A stretch of 64,000 nt of DNA from positions 53,569,991-53,633,990 of the forward strand of contig CM064671.1 in the NCBI GenBank assembly GCA_032717465.1, written 5' to 3'. The position numbers and the translations under genes were made by a program. This document shows positions 56,224 through 64,000 of the stretch, piece after piece (position 1 is the first letter of the stretch; each line of letters opens with the position of its first letter). The notes beneath the pieces were generated by a model that saw only the letters and a program-made list of their open reading frames with translations, was not told the origin of the DNA and ran no database searches. The stretch is from Coenobita brevimanus (lineage: Eukaryota; Arthropoda; Malacostraca; Decapoda; Coenobitidae).

Positions 56224-58033
56224 CTCAGCTATTCATGGATGGCTGCGGAAGCCTAGGATTCCCTTACATGGGGAGGAAGGTGTCAGGAGGAAGAGGGGCC
56301 GATCTGGGAAAGTTCCATTGTTGGGGGAGAGTGAGTCATCTCCCCCTCACTCTCCCTCGCCCCCAAGTGACCCAGCTGAGCCTAGCACCTCTTGACAAAG
56401 TTTTTCCGCATTCCGCACACCCAGCACCTCATGTGAAACTGTTCCCCCATTCTCCACACTTCTCCACGTTTCCCCACGGCCTGAGGATGAAGGAGGTGAT
56501 GATGATGAGGAGGAGGAAATGACGTGGGAGTGGTAGGACGGGAATGACTTTGTTCCCCACATTCACCTGTTGACCCACGAGAATGAAGCCGGGTGTACTG
56601 TCCCTGAACTGACCCCTAGCCCAATTAGGCTAGACTTTTTTAGAAACTACTTCTCAGTGGACTTTGTGTTGAAAATTGTTGCCCTTACCAACACGTCTGC
56701 AGCACTTGAGGGTGGAGGAACAACACAGACACCACACAGCCAAATGTTTGAACCTGACATGATACTGAGTGAAATGTATGTGTTGCTAGCACTTGTGCTT
56801 TTGATGGGGATATTGAAAAAAAAATCAGCTTCCTTCCTTTTGGACTGTGGATCCAGTAATGGTGACACCATTTTTTGGCAAGGTGATGGGGAGGAATAGA
56901 TTTTAATGCATCCTGAGCCACGTACATTTTTTGACACCCTTGACCCTGCTAACACTAACAACATGGACAGGATAAGGAGGATACTTTTAGTTTTTGATCA
57001 CCCACAAAATAAATTCCGTACCTCACTCTCTTCATACCGAGACCTCATCATAGACGAGAGTCTTGTGCTATGGAGAGGTAATATTGCATTCAGACAGTAT
57101 ATCCCCAGTAAAGGACACAGGTTTGGCTTCAAAATCTTCGTGGTGTGCGACTGTAGGACTGGGTATGTGCAGGACATAGTCCTGTACACAGGTGTCCAGA
57201 CAGACATCACAGAAGATAGACGCTTGGGAGTGTCAGGGGCTGTGGTAAAGATGATAATCGAGGAATATCTTCATCGTGGACACGACTGATACCTGGACAA
57301 CTGGTACATAAGCCCTCTTCTTGCCAGGTACCTTCACTTGCAGGAAGCTGGTCTGTGCGGTACCATAAAGAAGAAACGTCGGCACATGGTGAAGGTGGGG
57401 AGGAAGCTTCAGAATAACGTGGTTGTTTTTTACAAGGCGAATAATATCCTTGCCACAGTATGCACCACAACCGCAAAGTCTTCCTGCTCTCATCTGTTCA
57501 ATGGCCCCCTGTACACCACACAGACAACATAGATTACAGGGCAGAATGGCAGCGCCATGTCTGGAAACTAGAGCCTGTCTTGGCCTACAATGTGAACATG
57601 ATATAGGTGGATCAATTGGACGCAATGATTTCCAGCGTGGACTGTGCCACGCCCAGGATGAACTGGTATAAAAAAATTTTCTTCTACATCACCATCCTCA
57701 ATGCTCACTATCTCCATGCACATACCACTCTCATCCAGACTTTCGAGGGATATATTGAAGAGCTGGTGCAGAAGATAGTGGGGGAATATGGGGAAGATAG
57801 AAGTGCTGCTCACCACCACTACATCGCTGCCACACCTGTCTGCCTCACCACTAGGCACTTCCTCAGGATCATCCCTCTAAGTGTAATGCATCAAAATCCT
57901 CAGTGGAGGTGTCACGTGTGTGCAAACAACACTGTAAGGCCATGTACTCAGTGGAAGGACCCAAGATATGTGTGTGAAGAGTGAGACGTAGGACTATGTA
58001 TTTTCCCATGCTTTGAGGAGTACCATACTTTCG
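56224..58033 (+). pseudogene. piggyBac C transposase, catalytic and C-terminal part
   Basis: LDFFRNYFSVDFV (56630) starts the core. Frame jumps occur at a T6 run (about 56870, where FFGKVMGRNRF appears in the next frame), again near 56930 and near 57500. Catalytic aspartates are visible: LIIDESLVLWRG (57050), YLDNWYISP (57290) and VDQLDAM (57607). In-frame stops at 57287 (TGA), 57604 (TAG) and 57982 (TGA, in place of a Cys of the C-terminal zinc-binding motif VCEExDVGLCIFPCFEEYHT). Clearly inactive. It ends 4 bp before the TTAA used by B3. Confidence 0.85.
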
Positions 58034-58429
58034 TTAACCTGCCCCGTCCCGACCACTTTTTCACCACTGGTACCCCCCAATCCCGACCATTTTTGGACCC
58101 AAATTTTTTTTGCTAAAACTTTCGCTTTTGGTCAGAAACAATGGTCAATCACCAAGAAAGTGTTCACTGGGGTCCATAAGTGGCCTAAACAGGTATACCT
58201 TCGTCACACCTGGTACCGTGTTCTCTGTAGGTGGTCTGAGGCTCTCACGTTTTCTATGGTATTATAAGTCTGGGAAACCAATGAAAGTAAGTAGATATGT
58301 ATTTATTACAAACATAAAAACGTGTGATACAAGAGTAACTTGGATTTTATACAAAAATAGAGGTGAAATAAGCATTGTACCATCAGGCGAACTGAGCGAA
58401 ATCGGCCAAACTGTTCACGATGAATCGCT

Positions 58430-59395
58430 AACATTGCTGAATCATGATACATATCATTTTTTCTACTTACATAATACATCTCGAATAACATTATACCATT
58501 TTACATTTTATTGAACTGTTTTTATGTATTCACAGGCCTTTCGATAACATTTAGCATAATGTTAGCGCTTATTTACGTAGTGAGTGAACTCGCTGTGACT
58601 GTTGTTTCAACTCGTATTGTGTTTTTTCAACTTACATAATACTTTCCTAATAACATTATACACTTTTCCACTTTAGAGAACTGTTTTGAGATAGTTTCAG
58701 GCCTTATGTAAATATTTAGCGTAATAATAGCGCATAATAACACAGAGGGTGAAGTCGCTATGAGTATTATTTCAACTTACAACCTATTTTTGTACTTATA
58801 TAATATTTCTCCACTAACATTACACATGTTTCCACTTGATATAATTGCTATCACATAATTGGAGACCTTACTATTCTACTGAGCATCATATTATCGCATA
58901 TTTACACAGTGAGTGTTATCGCGATATCATTTGTTTCATCTTACACTAGTATTCAACTTATAAATTACTTTCCTACTAACATTACACCCTTTTCCACTTT
59001 ATATCATTCCTATCACATACTTACAGACCAGAATGTTCTACTGAGCGTAATATTTTCACAGATTTACACAGTGGGTGTACTCGTGACATCAATTGTTACA
59101 ACTTACACTATTTTTCAACTTATACGTTACTTTCCTGGTAACATTACACCCGTTTCCACTTTATATTCTTGCTATCACATATTTACTGACCAGAGTGTTA
59201 TACTGAGCGTCATATTTTCGCAGATTTACACAGTGGGTATAGTTTTGATATCACTTCTTTCAACTTACACTATTTCTCAACTTATACATTACTTTCCTGC
59301 AAACATTACACCCGTTTCAACTTTATATGAGACTTAGAAAATACTGACTGGCCTTACCATTATATTGAGCGTCATATCGCCATCCCACACAGTTT
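58430..59395. repeat. ~161-bp tandem array in piggyBac B3
   Basis: Five or six units. ACTTTCCT..(T)AACATTACACC recurs at about 58820, 58981, 59142 and 59304 (spacing 161-162), each followed by GTTTCCACTTTATAT, CTATCACATATTTAC and GAGCGTCATATT. Left units are more diverged. The array is homologous to the one in B2. Confidence 0.9.
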
Positions 59396-59669
59396 CAGTA
59401 GTGTAGGAAGCTATGGTACTCTCTGAAACAGGGCTGAAGGCACAACGCAACATTGATGGTGGTGGGGGAGGTTAGGGAGGTGGAGAGCGGCGCCTTTCAT
59501 CACTCGCACTTCTCTTCCCTCTCCCTTTTTCTTTATCCTTTCCCTTCCCTTTCCTTCCTTTCCCCACATCCTGGGTCTGTGGGGAGGAAGTTTGGGAATA
59601 TTGTGTGGCGAAAGATGTGCTGGGGAGTGGCTCCACCTCCTCTCCCCTAGGCCTACGTGCACCACATGC

Positions 59670-60189
59670 TCATGCTGCCTCCCTCACACCACTTTCCCTT
59701 TCACATCGCATTCCCGCCACACCACTTTCCCTTTCACCCCGCGCTCCCTCCACACCACTTTCCCTTTCACCCCGCACTCCCACCACACCACTTTCGCCTT
59801 CCCCAGACAAAACACTAGGACCATACCTTATTCGCCTTCTCGCCCCACCTTCTGATCCTCCGGGTGAGATTTTTTCCTTCCCCAACCACGAGGCAACATC
59901 ACGTCCTAAGCCGCCGTCATCGTCATCGTCCTCATCAGAATCTCTCTCTAGGGGATGGAGAGAGGTCCGTGCAGGTGGTTTGGGTGCAGGCTGGCCTTCC
60001 CTTGCCTTACGATATGTGACACTGCTTTTTCCGGGGTGAAGGGACCTCCTCATCACTGCTTGTTATTTCCTCCTCAGGCTGCACGTAATCTCGATCCACC
60101 ACATCATCATCAAGTGGAGAATCACTATCTCCAGTGAAGACATCCAGGGCGGATTGTATTTCGTCGTCTGAGAGACCTTTACGCACCAT
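59670..60189 (-). pseudogene. piggyBac B3 transposase N-terminal remnant
   Basis: Minus strand from ATG at 60189: MVRKGLSDDEIQSALDVF, GDSDSPLDDDVVDRDYVQPE and SSDEEVPSP. After a shift comes the frame 60056-59670: TYRKAREGQPAPKPPART, RDSDEDDDDDGGLGRD and ASWLGKEKISP. It ends in repeats of SGVxGxRxERE. This is the regulatory or DNA-binding N-terminus without the catalytic domain. It is the best-preserved copy of this segment in the window. Confidence 0.7.
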
Positions 60190-60539
60190 GTCTGACCTGG
60201 GTCACTGCTAACAGGTGAGTGACCGAGACAGGGGCGAGTGCAGGTCACACGGGGTCTGGGACGCTGCCCGCCTGGCGGCAGGTAGGGGAGGCTTGGGTAG
60301 GTGGGTGAATCGAAAATCTCGCGCGAATTTTGAAAATTGTGGAAATTATGAACCTTGCAATTGCAAGATGTTAAAGTACGTTGACAGGATTGGCAGTGAC
60401 AAAACGTGAGGACGTGGAAGAACGTCGACGGGACGCCGCGGGTTAACTATTGCATAACAATTGTGTGATAATTATGAGCAGCAAAAAAACGCTCAAAAAT
60501 TTTTGCAAGAACGGAAAAAGACGCTCAGAAAGTGCTATA

Positions 60540-60840
60540 AGTACTGCACACAGTTAAGGCATATTGTAAAAGATTTTCTCATACGTGTCAGGACTGTATG
60601 TAGTGAAGTCAGGTTTAACATGTGTTCTCGTAAATGTAAGATGATGTGTTCACAGTTAGACTCTCAAAAATACACTTATAATGTCTGTGTATACTGAAGG
60701 CATGTTGTAAATAATTTATCATAGGTGAAAGGGCTGTACATTGTGAAGTCAAGTTGTGCATAATTTTCTTGTACCTGTAAGAGAATGTATTCACAGTGAG
60801 AGATACGTATAGTATAACAGGTGTTGCAGTAGTGAGTGAT
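60540..60840. repeat. ~140-bp tandem array in the right arm of piggyBac C
   Basis: Two clear units, spacing 140: GGACTGTATGTAGTGAAGTCAGG at 60591 and GGGCTGTACATTGTGAAGTCAAG at 60731. Each is preceded by AAGGCAT.TTGTAAA and followed by TTCTCGTAAATGTAAGA- or TTCTTGTACCTGTAAGA-like sequence ending TTCACAGT.AGA. Possibly a third partial unit to the left. Confidence 0.8.
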
Positions 60841-61212
60841 TTATTTCTGAAAATAAGGTGCTTTGTCTTTGAAATCCTATTTTTTTTTTTTTTTTGTGGG
60901 TGTGAAGTGGAGAGAAAAGTGTAAAGAACATTCTTATACCATTCTTGATTCACTTTGGCTACAATACCTGAGTTTACCTTGCATAGAGAATGGGTTTTCT
61001 CTCGCCTCTGCTGGGGATTACTGGGCACACACACACATAAGGTGGGCAGTGGGACCACAGAAAATGCACTTCTGTCCTCCGGTGACATTTTTCATGGTGA
61101 TATTCATTTTTTTCACATCAATATCTATCATTTTACCCCCGCAAAATATTGAAAATTGGCCGGCACGGGGGTGACACATAGGGCTAAAAGTGTCCAGCAT
61201 GCAGCAGGTTAA

Positions 61213-62526
61213 TGACATTCTGTCATCCGCTTCCGTCCCCAGGACACTTAGATACTCACTCTATGTTAATGATTGTACAATGTGGCACTCTTCCCACAAT
61301 GCACAATCCTTGGCACAGCAGATTCAACTCACACTTGAATCTGTTCAACATTGGGCCCTGGAGTGGGGATTTAAATTTTCTATCCTTGAGTGTATCGGTG
61401 TTGTTTTTCTCGTAAACTTAATGTACCCCCTTTGCATTTAACTTCAGATAATCAGCCAATACCTTTTCGAAATTCAGTAAGATTCTGTCTACATTTTGAC
61501 AGCAGGCTCTGTTGGAGAACACACATTCATCATTTGGTTGCTTTGTGTAGTAAAAAAAATTAACGTTCTTAAGTTTCTTTCTGGTGAATCGTGGGGAGCA
61601 GACAGAACATCTTTATTGATGGTGTATAAGTCCCTTATCCCTTCTAAACTTGACTATGGCTCACAAGTGTATGGGTCGGCATCAGATACTGTCCTCCGTA
61701 CCTTGATGTGCATCAGAATGTGTGCTTACATATATGTCCAGGAGCCCTTCGATGTACTCATGTGGAGTGGTGGGAAGTGCCTCCCCTCTGTGTACGACAT
61801 GACCACCTGTTATTTTCATATAGTATCACCACTCACAAGTAAATGCTCACTTGGCCTCTCAATTTGTCGGATACTCCTGCGGTGGGAATACCTGCTGTAT
61901 GTGGCCCTCGAGCTGGAGGCTATGAGGCTTCACTTCCTCTTTGAGGCATTAGGGTACGACCTTTCTAATGGGGATCAGGTTTTAACATCAAAAATAGCAC
62001 CCTGGGAGTCACTTCCTACCTCATTGAACACTGACTGGCTCCCCGTCCTTTAAGTCCAAGGCACCGGAGGTGGAGGTACAACAGTTGTTCTGGATGATCC
62101 TCGTTAGACACCTAGAGTCATTCCACTTGTACACTGATGGCCATAAGTTGGATGAATGTGTGGGTGCGAGTGTGTGATCTAATGAGTTCCGCATCCATTT
62201 TCACTTGCCCCCCCCCCCCATACTTATGTATTCACGGCCGAATTATTTGCCACAGATCAATCTATGGACTTGGCTTTACATTCAAATTACTACAGTTTTG
62301 TCATTTTCTCGGACTCTAAGTCTACCCTACAGGCAATTCATTCGTGTAGGACTGATTTACATGAGGTCCTGGGCTGCATTATCAAAAAGTTGCACACATG
62401 TGCTAAATCCTTCACTCTGATCTGGGTGCCTGGTCATTGCGGTATTTATGGCAATGACCTGGCTGACATACTAGCTAAATTAGCTGTAGAATTCGAGAAA
62501 ACTTGGGACGTTCCTCGGGAGCTATA
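61213..62526 (+). pseudogene. I/Nimb-like LINE RT palm/thumb and RNase H
   Basis: Resumes exactly at the TTAA with INDILSSASVPRTLRYSLYV, then NDCTMWHSS (YADD-like motif now YVND), AQQIQLTLESVQHWALEWGF and YKSLIPSKLDYGSQVYGSAS (61630-61690). RNase H at 62230-62526: SFVIFSDSKSTLQAIHSC with catalytic Asp, and FTLIWVPGHCGIYGNDLADI with the second Asp. Frames are broken between these blocks. Confidence 0.82.
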
Positions 62527-62559
62527 ATGTAGTCTCTCTTTTGGAAAGAAATCAATTAA

Positions 62560-62717
62560 TCTTCTGTGTCAAAGTTAGTGGACTGACCTGGTGATTTCAT
62601 TAGTCAAAAGAACCGTATGTGATTGGTTCAGTTCCTCCTGTGGATGCAGGAGGGAGGAGGTCGCTTTAGCTTGCATCTGCATGAACTCCACCTTAATGAC
62701 ACATATGTTACCATATA
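62560..62717 (+). pseudogene. I/Nimb-like LINE C-terminal region, first half
   Basis: Encodes RREEVALACICMNSTLMTHM ending LPYI at the TTAA occupied by MITE D1. Confidence 0.75.
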
Positions 62718-62721
62718 TTAA

Positions 62722-63146
62722 CCCGTGGATTGCGAGACACAGCTCAGGCTGGGTAGCATCGCATTCCAAGCCACAGCTCAGGCTGTGCTGGTCGTGCATT
62801 GGCGTAAACAACTCGACCTCCAAGCAGACTTATGCATGTCAATGAATAAACATAGAGAGATTTTTTTTTTCTTTTCACCAGATGATGCCCTGGATGTTTA
62901 TCTTCAAGTTTAAACAAAACCAAAAACAAAATTTTGATTTTTATTCATTTTTTCACTACTCCCACACTTAAACTTATGCATGGCCCTACGCAAAGACAGA
63001 GATTTTTTTTTTTTTTACTAGATGATGCCATGGAGGATTATCTTCAAGTTTATAACAAACAAAGACTAAGAAAATCTTTTTTTCCCTTCTTGTTTTGCAC
63101 ACCACGGGATGGGATAAAAAAAAATAATAATTGCGCAATCTACGGG
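62722..63146. mobile_element. Small piggyBac-like MITE (family D1, 425 bp)
   Basis: TTAA at 62718-62721 and TTGA (one change) at 63147-63150. The terminal repeats match: CCCGTGGATTGCGAGAC on the left, CCCGTAGATTGCGCAAT on the inverted right. Removing it joins LPYI to DNFHPRCTTCD in frame. There is no coding sequence. An internal ~141-bp tandem duplication is present (ACTTATGCATG at about 62828 and 62970; GATGATGCC at 62881 and 63021). The termini differ from families A, B and C. Confidence 0.78.
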
Positions 63147-63150
63147 TTGA

Positions 63151-63600
63151 CAATTTCCACCCGCGATGTACCACGTGTGATGCAGTGTTATCTATTAGTC
63201 ACATTCTTTTGTGCAGCAGTAAGTATGATGGGGAACGTACTTCTCTGGTTGCCTACTGTAGGACAAATGCGCACCCTTTCACACTTGATTCAGTCTTGGG
63301 CAATGGGGACATTGTTTTGACTAATAAAGTGATGGCTCTCCTGAGAGACCAGACTGCTTAGAGAGTTGTAATTTATTTTATGAACTTGGTTGCTGCTTAC
63401 TTATTTATTGTATGTGTCTATATTTTTACCATTTTGTTCACTTATTTATATTTTGTTTCTATATTGGGGTATGGTTTTTGTACATATGTCTATGTCAGTA
63501 CATTTTTATATATTTGTGAATTGCAGAAGGAGGTTACATTTATATGAACTGTATACATTTTTTTCTTCTTTTGCTCAGGACCAATAAAATCTTACTTGTT
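63151..63600 (+). pseudogene. I/Nimb-like LINE C-terminus and 3' end
   Basis: PRCTTCDAVLSISHILLCSS gives the C-X2-C-X8-H-X4-C pattern found after RNase H in I-type LINEs. Then YDGERTSLVAYC and VLTNKVMALLRDQTA before the stop near 63360. The 3' non-coding region includes AATAAA at about 63583 and ends near 63600. Confidence 0.75.
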
Positions 63601-64000
63601 CCCGTTTATGTATTTTTTTACATAAATTTGATATGTATTTGATTATATTGTAGTAGTATACTGTAGTAATGAGTCTACATGTGATGTATAGACGGAAGTA
63701 CTTGTCCTGGTACTATCCATGTATACTAATGTATTGTTTATTACTTATTGTGTTTTATAAACATGAATAATAACTTAATACTGGTATGAAATAAATGAAA
63801 ATATTTCATATCATTATTTTGGCTTTCATGATTATCGATTCTTGCTGGTCTAATGCCCATACAGAGTGATGGCCATTTGTAAAAATAAGTGCCTACCGTT
63901 CTTAATAGCAACCAGACCCTACCCTGCTTTCTTATTTATGTGGGTGGTAGAACTTACGTTTGGAGCCTGGCATGAAGTTGGTGGATCAATGAGGTGCCCT
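63601..64000. other. Unassigned stretch to the window edge
   Basis: AT-rich. No gene or known element. It may be the original flank of the LINE insertion, but I could not match it to LINE-L sequence left of 46046. Confidence 0.4.

Larger units (their letters stand above)
58038..60442 (-). mobile_element. piggyBac family B, non-autonomous copy B3
   Basis: TTAA at 58034-58037 and 60443-60446. Left end CCTGCCCCGTCCCGACC. Right end, inverted, CCCGCGGCGTCCCGTCG. 2.4 kb. Contains a ~161-bp tandem array and an N-terminal transposase remnant, but no catalytic domain. Inserted in the 3' part of piggyBac C. Confidence 0.9.
52511..61208 (+). mobile_element. piggyBac family C, with two nested insertions
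   Basis: TTAA at 52507-52510 and 61209-61212. Left end CCCACCGCATGCCAGTGCC. Right end, inverted, CCTGCTGCATGCTGGACAC. Its own sequence is 52511 to about 53100, 56224-58033 and 60447-61208, about 3.2 kb, a normal piggyBac size. It carries a decayed transposase split by a Jockey LINE and followed by piggyBac B3. A ~140-bp tandem array occupies the right arm. Confidence 0.88.
46046..63600 (+). mobile_element. I/Nimb-like LINE with RNase H, interrupted by four other elements
   Basis: Own sequence: 46046-48264, 49431-50436, 52248-52506, 61213-62717 and 63151-63600. Order: 5' non-coding, ORF1 (gag-like with CCHC knuckles), APE endonuclease, RT, RNase H, C-terminal C..C...H..C motif, 3' non-coding with AATAAA at 63583. 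The RNase H and ORF1 type point to the I superfamily (I/Nimb). Frames are decayed throughout. It is broken by an unclassified insert, piggyBac A3, piggyBac C (itself containing two more elements) and piggyBac-like MITE D1. It also truncates LINE-L. Confidence 0.85.

Noticed and set aside
56570..56899. The frame ending FWQGDGEE as the true end of a small protein
   Set aside because: A shift in the T6 run places the piggyBac motif FFGKVMGRNRF in the next frame, so the ending is an artefact of a frameshift.
58909..59337. A 142-codon plus frame with a repeating pattern
   Set aside because: It is a read-through of the 161-bp tandem array of piggyBac B3; the periodicity is DNA-level.

Overview
The window is animal (eukaryotic) nuclear DNA. 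It has no operons. Coding islands are short, introns are long, splice sites are GT/AG, dinucleotide microsatellites are abundant, and most of the sequence is transposable elements in various states of decay. The mix of RTE, Jockey and I/Nimb-like LINEs, several piggyBac families and long (AC)n, (CT)n and (TA)n tracts fits an arthropod, most likely a decapod crustacean. That organism call is inference from style, not proof.

The only host gene I can support is on the minus strand. Three exons (39242-39419, 34160-34259, 18572-18701) join with compatible phases into 136 residues resembling the S2 half of the ligand-binding domain of an ionotropic glutamate receptor or arthropod ionotropic receptor (IR), including the late disulphide Cys pair. 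Its introns (about 5.0 and 15.5 kb) are filled with transposons. Upstream exons (ligand-binding S1, pore) and the last transmembrane exon were not found.

Layout. 1-3.4 kb: RTE LINE broken by a Harbinger-like remnant, then a LINE tail. 3.4-8.9 kb: microsatellites, a tRNA-like palindrome and unassigned DNA. 8.9-15.9 kb: small piggyBac derivative B1, LINE-H fragments, a Jockey LINE, an unclassified retroelement remnant and a (ACT/GCT)n tract. 15.9-19.7 kb: tandem duplications, a piggyBac N-terminal scrap, two minisatellites and IR exon 3. 19.8-30.3 kb: RTE copy, two copies of an unclassified transposase-like gene (G1, G2), with a 4.2-kb piggyBac element (A1) inserted in G1. 30.6-39.4 kb: a long LINE-H copy, IR exons 2 and 1, another LINE-H copy. 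39.9-46.0 kb: a minus-strand LINE (LINE-L) carrying piggyBac derivatives A2 and B2. 46.0-63.6 kb: one I/Nimb-like LINE with RNase H, broken by piggyBac A3, by piggyBac C (which contains a young Jockey LINE and piggyBac B3), by a small piggyBac-like MITE (D1) and by an unclassified insert.

The most informative structure is the piggyBac nest. Eight elements of four terminal-repeat types (A1-A3, B1-B3, C, D1) have TTAA duplications (two with one decayed copy), and in several cases removing the element restores the reading frame of the older element beneath. Most of these elements carry internal tandem duplications, often with periods of 140-190 bp, and several share a short N-terminal motif (LSDxxIxxxL) although their transposase bodies are deleted.
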